Assembly: GCA_963831645.1 (NCBI GenBank) | Contig: CAWHQZ010000009.1 | Location: 186,001-250,000, forward strand | Length of the DNA: 64,000 nt | Reading direction: 5' to 3' | DNA from: CAWHQZ01 sp963831645 | Lineage (GTDB): Bacteria > Pseudomonadota > Alphaproteobacteria > Rhizobiales > Aestuariivirgaceae | In this document: positions 26,872-35,482 of the stretch, piece by piece | How the letters are laid out: every line of letters begins with the position of its first letter | Position numbering within the stretch: the first letter of the stretch is position 1 | The notes under the pieces: model-generated | What the model was told of the DNA's origin: nothing | Database searches by the model: none | What the model saw: the letters and a program-made list of their open reading frames with translations, nothing else | Translations under genes and position numbers: made by a program

Positions 26872-27534
26872 TCAGTCGATCTCGTCGGCGGCGATGATCC
26901 ACTTCTCCTGTAACGCCGAATTCTTCCAGGCCGTGAACGCATTCGTCGCCAGGACCGCATCCATGTAGCTTCGCGTCTCCCGCCCGACATCGATCGCATA
27001 GGTGTCGAAGCGGGTGGCCACGGGCACATACATTGCGTCGGCGATGGAGAAGCGACCGAACAAAAACGGACCGCCTTTGCCGTATGCCTTGCGGCACTCG
27101 CGCCATAGTTGCTCGATGCGCGAAATATTGGCTTTGACGTCGGCGCCGATCGGCTTCGTTGGCGGCCGCGGCGTCCTTCTGAGGTTCATGGGTAAAGCGT
27201 TGCGAAGAGGCGCGAAGCCCGCGTGCATCTCGTTGGCAGCCGCTCTCGCCATCGCCCGCGCCGCCCGGCTCCGCGGCCACATGGCCTTGTCCGGATTCGT
27301 TTCGGCGAGATACTCCAAAATGGCGAGCGATTCCCACACCGTGATCTTGCCGGCATGCAGGACCGGCACGCGGCCCGCGCCGCTGTGCCGTCCTATCCGC
27401 CGGGCGGTCGTCGGATGATCGAGTTGCACCACGGTTTCCTCGAAGTCGAGCCCGAAGTGGCGCATGGCGATCCACGGCCGCATCGACCAGGAGGAGTAGT
27501 TCTTGTTGCCGATGACGAGCTGATATCGCGCCAC
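26872..27534 (-). CDS. Glutathione S-transferase family protein
   Basis: This 220-residue protein has a thioredoxin-like GST N-domain (IGNKNYSSWSMRPWIAMRHFG, with the SSWSxRPW signature) and a helical C-domain. The GRVPVLHAGKITVWESLAILEYLAE segment carries the cis-Pro and glutathione-binding Glu-Ser. The SSWS motif is typical of a bacterial GST subgroup often annotated as zeta/YfcF-like. The start is GTG at 27534, overlapping-close to the upstream RidA stop, so it is in an operon with RidA and rhodanese. Confidence 0.88.
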   Translation of the reverse strand: MARYQLVIGNKNYSSWSMRPWIAMRHFGLDFEETVVQLDHPTTARRIGRHSGAGRVPVLHAGKITVWESLAILEYLAETNPDKAMWPRSRAARAMARAAANEMHAGFAPLRNALPMNLRRTPRPPTKPIGADVKANISRIEQLWRECRKAYGKGGPFLFGRFSIADAMYVPVATRFDTYAIDVGRETRSYMDAVLATNAFTAWKNSALQEKWIIAADEID

Positions 27535-27535
27535 G

Positions 27536-27931
27536 TCAGACCGCCCTCCGTGCCGTCACTTCGATCTCGATCTTCATACGATCGTCGACGAGCGGGGTTG
27601 CCACCGTCGTGTTCGCCGGGCTGGCCTCTCTCATATGCTGACCGATGATCGGCGCCACCTTGGCGAAGTCGGATTTGTCGGCCAGGAAGACCCGCACGCG
27701 AACCACGTCGGTGAGCGAGGCGCCGGCCTTCTCCAGTGCCACACGGATGTTGGCGAAACACTGGTAGGTCTGCGTTTCGACGTTCGGTGAAATCTGCATC
27801 GTCTCATAGTCGAAGCCGGTGGTTCCTGAGACCAGCACCCAGTCGCCGCCGGCATCCGTCAGTACGACGGCGCGCGAATACCCCGCCAGCGCCTCGAAGG
27901 ATGACCCTGAGGATATGTGCTTGCCGATCAT
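27536..27931 (-). CDS. RidA family protein (short type)
   Basis: This 131-residue RidA/YjgF protein has the family's VVRVRVFLADKSDFAKV and IEIEVTARRA segments. Canonical RidA has a catalytic Arg before the C-terminal strand; here MKIEIEVTARR makes that residue uncertain. The gene overlaps the rhodanese stop (ATGA) and sits one base before the GST gene, so the three form one transcript. It differs from the longer RidA at 2319. Confidence 0.88.
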   Translation of the reverse strand: MIGKHISSGSSFEALAGYSRAVVLTDAGGDWVLVSGTTGFDYETMQISPNVETQTYQCFANIRVALEKAGASLTDVVRVRVFLADKSDFAKVAPIIGQHMREASPANTTVATPLVDDRMKIEIEVTARRAV

Positions 27932-28335
27932 GTCCTGTCCTGCACCAGTTCGATGCCGCCCCCCGCTTCCCGCCAGGCAGCCAGTCCGCCTTCCAGGTTG
28001 AATACGGGCTTCAGGCCCATGCGCTGGAGCGTGTCAGCCGCAAGGAGCGAGCGCCAACCGCTGCCACAGTGGACAACGAATGCCTTGCCATCGGCAAGAA
28101 TCGGCTTGTGGTATGGACTTTCCGGGTCGACCCAGAACTCGAGCATGCCGCGCGGGGCATGAAAGGAGCCTGGTATCCGACCGTCCCGCTCGATCTCGCG
28201 GATGTCGCGCACATCGAGGATAACCACGCCCGGCTCGGACGCCTTGCCGATCGCTTCCGCGGCAGTAAGGCTCTTCACGCGCAAGCGCGCCTCGTTGAGC
28301 AGCGACTTGTAACCAGTTGTGATAGCTTGGGGCAT
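27928..28335 (-). CDS. Rhodanese-like domain protein
   Basis: This 135-residue single-domain rhodanese has the catalytic loop HCGSGWRS with the active-site Cys, and the strand VVILDVRDIREIERDGRIPGSFHAPRG is a canonical rhodanese motif. It probably transfers sulfane sulfur or acts as a persulfide carrier. The ATG at 28335 is preferred over an in-frame upstream ATG at 28362, which would run into the divergent desaturase promoter region. It heads an operon with RidA and GST. Confidence 0.88.
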   Translation of the reverse strand: MPQAITTGYKSLLNEARLRVKSLTAAEAIGKASEPGVVILDVRDIREIERDGRIPGSFHAPRGMLEFWVDPESPYHKPILADGKAFVVHCGSGWRSLLAADTLQRMGLKPVFNLEGGLAAWREAGGGIELVQDRT

Positions 28336-28373
28336 TCGTTTCCACTCCCAGGAGGTTGGCAAAACTATCCGAG

Positions 28374-29288
28374 ATGCCGCAGGAGGTCACCCACAAAGAG
28401 GCCCTCGCGCTCATTGGTGAAGTCGAGCTGACATGTCTGCGCGAGCTCGCGGATCGACCAGGGCTTGCGCATCTGGCAGCGCACACGGGCCTGCTCACAG
28501 TCACGGGTGTGGTGGTAATGGTAGGCGGCGGGGCTGCGTGGTTCGCAGCAAGCGTGGCGCACGGAATAGTTCTTTCTTTTCTGTTCACGCCGCTCCACGA
28601 GGCTATCCACGGCACTGCCTTCCGCTCGCGCTGGCTCAATGCCGTGGTGGCGGAGGCTTTCGGGTTCCTGTTGTTGTTGCCACCCCGCTACTTTCGCTTC
28701 TTCCATTTCGCCCATCACCGCCATACTCAGGACGGTGCCCGTGATCCCGAGTTGTTGATGCCGAAACCCGCCAATCCCTGGCAATACGCGTGGTACCTGA
28801 CCGGCCTTCCGTACTGGGGCGGGCAGGTTGCTGCCATTGTCGGAAGCGCTTTTGGAGCGCCACGCCGTTCCTTCGTACCACAGTCCGCGCAATTGAAAGT
28901 AGCCACGGAGGCGCGTCTGCACCTTGTCGGCTATGCACTTGTAGCCGGGCTGTCGATCGGTCTTGCGCAAGGGGAGGCAATCTGGCTCTGGCTCGTCCCA
29001 GCGCTGCTGGGCCAACCCTTCCTGCGCGCCTACCTGCTAGCCGAGCACGCAGCCTGCCCGCTGGTGGCCGACATGCTCGCCAACACCCGCACCACCTTCA
29101 CCAACCGCGTTGTTCGCTTTCTCGCCTGGAATATGCCTCACCATACCGCTCACCATGCGCTTCCGACCGTGCCGTTCCATCGGCTGCCGCGTCTGACATT
29201 GCTGCTGGATCGGCGGCTGCGTTGCCGCGCAGATGGATACGTCGAGGCCCATCGGCAGATCAGGCGCGGTTGGAGCGAGCAGCGATAA
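28374..29288 (+). CDS. Membrane fatty acid desaturase family protein
   Basis: This 304-residue integral membrane protein has three His boxes of the di-iron desaturase/hydroxylase superfamily: HEAIHG, HFAHHRHT and MPHHTAHH. Several hydrophobic segments separate them (LLTVTGVVVMVGGGAAWF, VVAEAFGFLLLLPP, ALVAGLSIGLAQG). It would introduce a double bond or hydroxyl into a lipid or similar substrate. The start is uncertain: an ATG at 28374 and a TTG at 28356 are in frame, and neither has a well-spaced ribosome site. It diverges from the rhodanese operon. Confidence 0.85.
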   Translation: MPQEVTHKEALALIGEVELTCLRELADRPGLAHLAAHTGLLTVTGVVVMVGGGAAWFAASVAHGIVLSFLFTPLHEAIHGTAFRSRWLNAVVAEAFGFLLLLPPRYFRFFHFAHHRHTQDGARDPELLMPKPANPWQYAWYLTGLPYWGGQVAAIVGSAFGAPRRSFVPQSAQLKVATEARLHLVGYALVAGLSIGLAQGEAIWLWLVPALLGQPFLRAYLLAEHAACPLVADMLANTRTTFTNRVVRFLAWNMPHHTAHHALPTVPFHRLPRLTLLLDRRLRCRADGYVEAHRQIRRGWSEQR

Positions 29289-29311
29289 GCCCGGAGTGGT
29301 TCGCCAGGAGC

Positions 29312-29425
29312 CTACAAGGCAACGGCAAATCCCGCGGAAAGGAAAGCCATTGCGCACACCATGCCTATGTAAATGTACGCAACGGCCGGAGGCTTCCTTA
29401 CGCGATCGTGACAGGGGTCTTTCAT
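29312..29425 (-). CDS. Candidate 37-residue small membrane protein
   Basis: In the 236-base gap between the desaturase and the MFS gene, the minus strand holds a 38-codon frame from ATG at 29425 to TAG at 29312. It encodes a charged N-terminus (MKDPCHDRVRKPP) followed by one hydrophobic helix (YIYIGMVCAMAFLSAGFAVAL). An AAGAAG element lies upstream. The charge-then-helix layout favours a real small membrane protein, but the frame is short and I recognise no family. Confidence 0.4.
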   Translation of the reverse strand: MKDPCHDRVRKPPAVAYIYIGMVCAMAFLSAGFAVAL

Positions 29426-29524
29426 GTCGTTGCTTCTTGGGCAAGGCTTCGAACTTGTGCCGATCCTAGAGTTTCGCGTCTGAACGGACCTGCAACACGT
29501 CGTTTAGCAATCGTTCACGTTGGC

Positions 29525-30721
29525 TCAGAGGCTTCTCGGAAGGTGGACCCACGCCAATGCGGCGATGACCAGAAGCACAAGCCCCAAGGTGACGAAAACC
29601 GACCCCAGCGGCAGGAACAGCAGCAGAACGGAAAATACCATGGCAGGCAGTAGATCGGACATGTCGATATAGGTTCGATAGACACCTGCCATTTCGACAC
29701 GTTCGCGCGCCTTGACCGCTCTCAGGAACGGAATGCCGCCCACCCCATCGAGCGCGGAGCCGGCAATCGAGCCCCCGAGCAGAAAGCTCCCCGCCAGCAG
29801 TGGTCGTGAAGTGCCGGCAAGGCCTGCTGCAAGCGACATGAGCGCCAGAAAGCCGAGCGAAGCCGCTACAACGCTTCTCACTCCGGTCTTCTGGGCGATG
29901 CGGCCGAAATACCACGCGGTCACCAGCGAGATCTGGCCCAGCGACACCAGCAGCCCTCCCGCCTCTTTGCCAACTCCGCCCGTGATCATCAGCAGCGGCC
30001 CGTAAATGAAGAAGCTCGACCAGAAGCACGAACGGCCGAAGGCGATGATCCAGGCCAAACGCAAACGCGGCTGCCTCGCGAAGCGCCCGATATATGCGAT
30101 GGGATTCGCCGGCCGCTGACGCGCTGGTCGAATCACAGTTTCCCTGAGCCTCAGGATCCAGAACAATGTCAGAAGCGCCAGCGCCGATGCCGCACTGAGC
30201 GCAAAGGGCACCCAGATGCCCCAGTTCTCGTAGAGATAAACGCCGAGAAAGGGACCCACCGTCCATGAGGCGGCCGAAAAGGCAAGCCGCATGGGCTCCG
30301 ATCTCACCAGCTCCTGCTTGCGGATGTGATCGAGAATATAGAGGCTGAGAGTGATATTCAGGCATGCCGTGCCGATGACACGCACCAGCATGCCGGCTGC
30401 CTGCGCCGGTAGTGCGTGCATGGCCAGCAGTGCCGCGGCCAGCACCAGACCGAGCGCTCCAGCTGTATAAACCCAGCGCCGCGCCGAGCGCGCAATGACG
30501 TAGGGGATCGTGAGCGTTGCCAGCAGGCCACCGATGCCGACGACGACGAACAGCGTCGAGACCTTCTGGTTGTCCATCAGCAGGTCATAGGCCTGAACGG
30601 TGATGACCGAAGCACACAGCGCGCGGGCGAACAATTCGAGCGCGAACAGGGCTGCGAACGCGAATGCGCCACGCCGCTGATCGTCGGCGAGATAACCTAT
30701 CTGCAGGCCTTCAGCCGGCAT
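29525..30721 (-). CDS. MFS transporter
   Basis: This 398-residue polytopic protein (about 12 hydrophobic segments) matches the major facilitator superfamily. Typical loops are TLTIPYVIARSARRWVYTAG after TM2 and the IGRFARQPRLRLAW central loop separating two six-helix halves. Substrate is unknown. The ATG at 30721 (MPAEGLQIGYLADDQRRG) was chosen because upstream in-frame codons are non-coding-like and would run into the divergent CDF gene region. The gap to the CDF start is 151 bases and may hold both promoters. Confidence 0.82.
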   Translation of the reverse strand: MPAEGLQIGYLADDQRRGAFAFAALFALELFARALCASVITVQAYDLLMDNQKVSTLFVVVGIGGLLATLTIPYVIARSARRWVYTAGALGLVLAAALLAMHALPAQAAGMLVRVIGTACLNITLSLYILDHIRKQELVRSEPMRLAFSAASWTVGPFLGVYLYENWGIWVPFALSAASALALLTLFWILRLRETVIRPARQRPANPIAYIGRFARQPRLRLAWIIAFGRSCFWSSFFIYGPLLMITGGVGKEAGGLLVSLGQISLVTAWYFGRIAQKTGVRSVVAASLGFLALMSLAAGLAGTSRPLLAGSFLLGGSIAGSALDGVGGIPFLRAVKARERVEMAGVYRTYIDMSDLLPAMVFSVLLLFLPLGSVFVTLGLVLLVIAALAWVHLPRSL

Positions 30722-30872
30722 TAGCCTGATCCTGAGAGAGGTGGACGACGGGCGCCAGCACCTATGCCAGCACATGGAATCTTCGGACAACAGCCGCATC
30801 GCGCTTGCGCCCATGCTTTGCAGGCATGGCTTGCCGAACAGCCGATCAGGGCCTATCAGCGGCTTGAATTCC

Positions 30873-32249
30873 ATGACATCGGAAAAACAGAAGGTCGCGC
30901 TGGTTTCGCTCGCCGCAAGCGCGGCACTATCAGCCGCGAAGCTCGCGGCGGGCCTTCTCACCGGCTCGCTCGGCATCCTGTCGGAAGCCATCCACAGCCT
31001 GCTGGATGCCGGCGCCACCGTCGTCACCTACTTTGCCGTGCGGCTTGCCGATCAACCGGCGGATGAAACTCATCACTATGGACACGCCAAGGCTGAAAGC
31101 GTCGCAGCCTTGATAGCCACCGGACTACTCTTCGTCACGACCGTGTGGATCGTGGCGGAGGCTGTTTCCCGCCTCTGGGCCGGGGAGACCGACGTCACCG
31201 TCGCCTGGTGGGCCGCGAGCGTCGTCGCCGCGTCGGTCATCGTCGACTTCAACCGCTCCAGGGCGTTGCGGCGCGTCGCGGCTCGGGCGAGGAGCGAGGC
31301 ACTGGCCGCTGACGCCCTGCATTTTTCATCCGACATGTGGAGCTCGCTTGCCGTCCTTGTGGGCCTCGGTGCAGTGGCCATGGGCTATCCCGAGGCCGAC
31401 GCCATCGCCGCCCTGGTAGTGGCTTTTTTTGTCGCTCTCGCCGGCTGGCGCCTTGGCCGACGTACCATCGACGCGCTTCTCGATGCGGCTCCGGAAGGGG
31501 CGGCGGAAAGGATCGCGGCAACCGTCCGTGGGACCGACGGGGTGCTCGCCATCAAGCGCTGCCGGATCAGACCCTCAGGGGCCACGCTGTTCGTCGACGT
31601 TTCCATCAACGTGCGCCGCACCCTGCCGCTTGATGACGTCGCCGTGATCAAGGAACGTGTCGCTCAGGCGATCCAGAGGCACTATCGGTCCGCCGATGTT
31701 TCGGTGACCACCAACCCGGTGGCGCTCGACAATGAGAGCATCTTCGACAAGGTGATGCTTGCCGCGCGGCGCCGGTCGCTCGCCATTCACCACCTCACCG
31801 TGCAACTTATCGGCGAGCGAACTTCCGTAAGCTTCGATCTCGAAGTCGACGGCGCCATGCCGTTGGCGCAGGCCCACGAAGTCGCGACGGAGTTCGAGCG
31901 GTTTCTCGCGGAGGAACTTGGCAGCGATGTCGAAATCGACACCCATATCGAGCCCCTGCTCATGCGCGGGGTCGCCGGCACCGCAGCCGGCCGCGAGGAT
32001 CAGAAGGAAATCGAGCATTGGCTTGCCCGCTTCGCGCAAGAGGGAACACTGATCTCCGATGTCCACAACGTAAGGGTGCGGCGCAACGCGCACGGCCTGT
32101 TCGTCAGCTATCACTGTCGCGTCGACGGCGCCCGGCCGGTTGAGACCGTGCACGATGTGATCGACGTAATCGAAAGCAAGCTGAAGAAGAAACTACCTGC
32201 TGTGCGCCGGGTGATTGCCCATGCCGAGCCGCTGCGCGGCCCGGCATGA
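30873..32249 (+). CDS. Cation diffusion facilitator (CDF) metal exporter with three C-terminal dimer-like domains
   Basis: This 458-residue inner-membrane protein has a six-helix CDF domain (residues 1-200) with metal-site motifs in TM2 (EAIHSLLDAG, H-x3-D) and TM5 (DALHFSSDMW, H-x3-D), the Zn/Fe type. The cytoplasmic part is unusually long. I see three tandem ZT_dimer-like units, roughly residues 205-285, 290-370 and 380-458, where most CDFs have one. It would export divalent metal in exchange for protons. The ATG at 30873 is chosen as the start of the helix region. HutD follows after 13 bases. Confidence 0.9.
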   Translation: MTSEKQKVALVSLAASAALSAAKLAAGLLTGSLGILSEAIHSLLDAGATVVTYFAVRLADQPADETHHYGHAKAESVAALIATGLLFVTTVWIVAEAVSRLWAGETDVTVAWWAASVVAASVIVDFNRSRALRRVAARARSEALAADALHFSSDMWSSLAVLVGLGAVAMGYPEADAIAALVVAFFVALAGWRLGRRTIDALLDAAPEGAAERIAATVRGTDGVLAIKRCRIRPSGATLFVDVSINVRRTLPLDDVAVIKERVAQAIQRHYRSADVSVTTNPVALDNESIFDKVMLAARRRSLAIHHLTVQLIGERTSVSFDLEVDGAMPLAQAHEVATEFERFLAEELGSDVEIDTHIEPLLMRGVAGTAAGREDQKEIEHWLARFAQEGTLISDVHNVRVRRNAHGLFVSYHCRVDGARPVETVHDVIDVIESKLKKKLPAVRRVIAHAEPLRGPA

Positions 32250-32262
32250 GCCGGGACCGGGG

Positions 32263-32820
32263 ATGATAAGGATCCTGTCTCCCGCCGAGTATCGGGTTAT
32301 GCCATGGAGGAATGGCGCCGGAACGACCACGGAGGTTGCTGTCGAGCCGCCCGGCGCGCGCATGGCGAACGCTGCCTTTCACTGGCGCTTGAGCATCGCC
32401 GATGTCACGGCAAGCGGTCCTTTTTCGCTGTTTCCCGGCTACGAACGAACGATCCTGCTGCTCGAGGGCCAAGGCATGACGCTCCTGAGGCCCGAAGGGG
32501 GCGATGATCTCACCCGGCCGCTGCAGCCCAAGACGTTCCCCGGCGAGTGGCAAGTAACCGGAACTCTCCTGTCGGGCCCGGTACGCGACCTGAACTTCAT
32601 TGCAGCGCGGCGCCGTATCACAAGCCGCGTCGAGGTTATCGAGATCAACGCCGCGCGCCGCGCCGCTTGCCCGGCCGGGGCAACTCTCGTCGGCTACACG
32701 AGGAGGCCACCATCGAAAATGGTCTCTCGCATCGCGGCCATCCGGCTTGCCAATGGACGTGCTCTACACCTCAAGAGCAAGGCCGACCTGAGACGTTCCG
32801 GCGGCTTTCCTGGCAATTGA
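32263..32820 (+). CDS. HutD/Ves family protein
   Basis: This 185-residue cupin-fold protein matches HutD/Ves. YRVMPWRNGAGTTTEVAVEPPGA is the family signature, followed by FHWRLSIADVTASGPFSLFPGYERTILLLEG. HutD genes often sit in histidine-utilisation operons, but no other hut gene is in the window. It starts 13 bases after the CDF exporter and is probably cotranscribed. The biochemical role of the family is unsettled. A tandem 11-bp repeat (ACATCAAGCCG twice, 32913-32934) lies downstream. Confidence 0.85.
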   Translation: MIRILSPAEYRVMPWRNGAGTTTEVAVEPPGARMANAAFHWRLSIADVTASGPFSLFPGYERTILLLEGQGMTLLRPEGGDDLTRPLQPKTFPGEWQVTGTLLSGPVRDLNFIAARRRITSRVEVIEINAARRAACPAGATLVGYTRRPPSKMVSRIAAIRLANGRALHLKSKADLRRSGGFPGN

Positions 32821-32980
32821 CCATGACGTTCCACACCGGAGCCGCTGAACACGCGGCTTTGGAGGGATCGATTGCCGACCTGGCGCGCGCGCTCTCGGCG
32901 GCATGCTAGCGAACATCAAGCCGACATCAAGCCGAGCCGGTCGGCGCCGCGCCGCCTGACGTCAGCCTGACACGCGGCAA

Positions 32981-33610
32981 TCACTGGGCAGCGAAGCAGT
33001 AGAACAACCCGTTGCCGCCCGATTTCGGCAGGTCGTCCTTACCGCAACCACGCGACGGGTGCGATGCGTTCCAGGACTTCGAAGGCGCGTCGTCCCTTAG
33101 CCCGATGCGGTCATGATGGCCGACGAACGCTGCGCCGGCGCCGTTGTTCGTCCAATCGTTGCACGTCATGTCCGCCACCACGGTGCCATCGGCGTTCGAG
33201 CCCGTCAGGATGTCATGCATATTCGGCGTGTCGCCGCGGCCATTCACCGGATTGCCGGCCTCCGTGAGCCCGGTTTGCTTGCCGATCTTGTTGCCCTCGC
33301 CGTGCAGCTCGTTCAGATCCTGGGCTATCAACTCGCCCTTGGCGTTGTGCCATGGTCCGTTGCCGATGCGGTCGCGGGCATTGACGCTGGAGGTCGACAG
33401 ATAGGCCCTCCATGTTTTGCCGGTCGCTCCTGCCGCCTCCGCCAGTTTCTGGCAATGGGCATCCGCACCCTCCAGTCCGCCGAGATTTGCGCCGTCGCCG
33501 GGCCCGGCGCTCGTGATGAAGAAACTCATGCTGGTATCTTGCGCTAGGGCTGGCGGGCTTAGCGCCACAATAACGGCAAGAAAGGTGAGGCCGGCTGTTG
33601 CAGTTTTCAT
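32981..33610 (-). CDS. Secreted lectin-like protein
   Basis: This 209-residue protein has a signal peptide (FLAVIVALSPPALA) and a mature domain with several Trp and Cys residues: HCQKLAEAAG, TWRAYLSTSSVNARDRIGNGPW, DDWTNNGAGAAFVGHHDR-like and HPSRGCGKDDL near the end. The Cys spacing suggests two disulfides. This resembles proteins annotated as lectin in Bradyrhizobium and relatives, with no proven ligand. It is monocistronic, just downstream of HutD on the other strand. Confidence 0.7.
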   Translation of the reverse strand: MKTATAGLTFLAVIVALSPPALAQDTSMSFFITSAGPGDGANLGGLEGADAHCQKLAEAAGATGKTWRAYLSTSSVNARDRIGNGPWHNAKGELIAQDLNELHGEGNKIGKQTGLTEAGNPVNGRGDTPNMHDILTGSNADGTVVADMTCNDWTNNGAGAAFVGHHDRIGLRDDAPSKSWNASHPSRGCGKDDLPKSGGNGLFYCFAAQ

Positions 33611-33678
33611 GCCCTGATCTCCGATTTTTGGCGACGGGCAGGGCACGCCATCAATGTGTCGGAATTCCGGTTCGCAGC

Positions 33679-35058
33679 TCAGGCGAGCCATAGGGCAGCC
33701 AGTCCCAGGAAAGCAAAAAACCCCACACAATCGGTAACCGTGGTCACGAATACTCCCGAGGCAACGGCGGGATCCACATCAAGACGATCGAGCGCTATCG
33801 GGATGAGAATGCCCGCAAGCGCCGCCGCCACCAGATTGATGACCATGGCCGATCCGATCACAACTCCAAGCTGATCGCTGCCAAACCACCAGAACGCGAA
33901 CACTCCCATGATCAGGGCGAATATCAGCCCATTGATCAGACCGACCGATGTTTCTCGCACCACCGCACGCAACATATTGAGGGCCGTCAAGTGTCTTGTA
34001 GCGAGCGCCCTGACCGCTACAGTCATGGTTTGCGTTCCCGCATTGCCCCCCATCGAGGCGACGATCGGCATGAGCACCGCCAGTGCGACCATCTGGTCGA
34101 TGGTGGCATCGAACAGAGAAATCACCCACGATGCGAGGATGGCGGTTGCGAGATTCACGAGCAGCCACAGGAAGCGCGACCGGATCATGAACAGCACCGA
34201 GCCGGAGGCGGCTTCCCCTCCTGCCACACCTCCCAGGTGCAGGATGTCCTCCTCGGCCTCCTCCTGAATGACATCGACGATATCGTCGACCATCAGCATG
34301 CCTACGAGCCGCCGGTCGGCGTCGACGACGGCTGCGGACACGAGGTTGTATTGCTCGAACTTGTAGGCGACGTCCTCCTGATCGTCGGTCACCGTGAAAA
34401 CGGTCGCATCCTCGTTCATCAGGCTCGACATGGGGCGGTCGCGCGGCTGGCGAAGGAGGCGGCTTACCGGAACGGTCCCCTCGAGATGAAACTGCTCGTC
34501 GATGACAAACACCTCGGCGAAGTTCTCGGGCAGGTCGCGTTCGGTGCGCACATATTCCATGGTTCGGCCGACTGTCCAGAACGCCGGCACCGCCACGAAC
34601 TCCGTCTGCATGAGGCGTCCGGCGGTGTATTCCGGGTAGTCGAGCGCGCGGTCGAGCGCTGTGCGGTCCTCGGCGGGAACCTTGGCGAGGATGACTTGCT
34701 GTTCCGCACGCTCCAGATCCTCGATCAGGTAGACGGCGTCGTCGGTGTCGAGCTTGCGGATTGCCGAGGCGATCGTGTCAGCCGGCAGGGCCGACATGAG
34801 CTCGTCGCGCACCTGCTCGTCAAGCTCAGCCAGCGCCTCGACGTCGAAACTTCGGCCGAGCGCCGCGATCAGCTCAATTCGCTCGGAGGGCTCCAGCGCT
34901 TCGATGAGATCGGCGAGATCGGCGGCATGCAAGTCCTTTGTCTCGGCCCGCACCCTCTTGTGGTCGCGCTGCGCGAGTTGACCGGCAACGATGCCTACCA
35001 GCTCGGCGGATATGCCGCCGTGCTGGTTGAGGTTCGGGGGGTCCGTTGGTATATCCAC
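33679..35058 (-). CDS. mgtE: Magnesium transporter MgtE
   Basis: This 459-residue protein follows the MgtE plan: an N-terminal superhelical MgtE_N domain (residues 1-135), two CBS domains (about 140-260, with TDDQEDVAYKFEQYNL and VGMLMVDDIVDVIQEEAEED), and five C-terminal membrane helices with the PIVASMGGNAGTQT ion-pore segment. It is a Mg2+-gated Mg2+ channel. Only 64 bases separate it from the divergent cupin gene, too little for an M-box riboswitch on this side. Confidence 0.94.
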   Translation of the reverse strand: MDIPTDPPNLNQHGGISAELVGIVAGQLAQRDHKRVRAETKDLHAADLADLIEALEPSERIELIAALGRSFDVEALAELDEQVRDELMSALPADTIASAIRKLDTDDAVYLIEDLERAEQQVILAKVPAEDRTALDRALDYPEYTAGRLMQTEFVAVPAFWTVGRTMEYVRTERDLPENFAEVFVIDEQFHLEGTVPVSRLLRQPRDRPMSSLMNEDATVFTVTDDQEDVAYKFEQYNLVSAAVVDADRRLVGMLMVDDIVDVIQEEAEEDILHLGGVAGGEAASGSVLFMIRSRFLWLLVNLATAILASWVISLFDATIDQMVALAVLMPIVASMGGNAGTQTMTVAVRALATRHLTALNMLRAVVRETSVGLINGLIFALIMGVFAFWWFGSDQLGVVIGSAMVINLVAAALAGILIPIALDRLDVDPAVASGVFVTTVTDCVGFFAFLGLAALWLA

Positions 35059-35122
35059 TGGTAATCCATCCAGTTACGGCTGCCGGCCCCGCTGCTTGAG
35101 CCCAAAATGACGGGATCGCAAC

Positions 35123-35482
35123 ATGCGCGAAATCGAAGAGTCAGAGCGTACGGTCGTCAACATCAGGACAGCGGCGTTCCAGCCCTTCGTCGTCGACGGT
35201 GAGCAGGTGAAGGGGCAGAGTTACCTCCAGCTGGACGACACCTTCCCGGAGGCATCGGGATTTCACATCTACCGCATGGAGCCGGGTTCCTCGAGCCAGC
35301 CCCATGAACACACCTGCCACGAGCAGTTCCTGGTACTGGAGGGCGAGCTGATCGACAACGACGGCTATGTCTACACAGCAGGCGATTTCGTCCTCCTGAA
35401 GAACGGCACCCAGCATTCCTCTTGCACCGAGACCGGTGCAACTCTGGCAGTTTTCATCCGCTCGCCCGAGAAATCAGTTTGA
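35123..35482 (+). CDS. Cupin domain-containing protein
   Basis: This 119-residue single cupin has the PHEHTCHEQFLVLEGELI metal motif (HxHxxxxE form) and the second motif NGTQHSS. It is of the size of small cupins with isomerase, dioxygenase or sensor roles; function is unassigned. The stop overlaps the TTG of the DMT exporter as TTGA, so the two are translationally coupled. Confidence 0.85.
   Translation: MREIEESERTVVNIRTAAFQPFVVDGEQVKGQSYLQLDDTFPEASGFHIYRMEPGSSSQPHEHTCHEQFLVLEGELIDNDGYVYTAGDFVLLKNGTQHSSCTETGATLAVFIRSPEKSV

Noticed and set aside
32823..32909. 28-codon frame after hutD (MTFHTGAAEH...)
   Set aside because: Very short, no clear ribosome site, no hydrophobic or charged pattern; probably chance.
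32913..32934. Tandem 11-bp repeat ACATCAAGCCG x2
   Set aside because: Two copies only, in a short gap, no associated element; treated as slippage.
34990..35122. Possible M-box riboswitch upstream of mgtE
   Set aside because: Only 64 bases separate mgtE from the divergent cupin gene, too short for this riboswitch.
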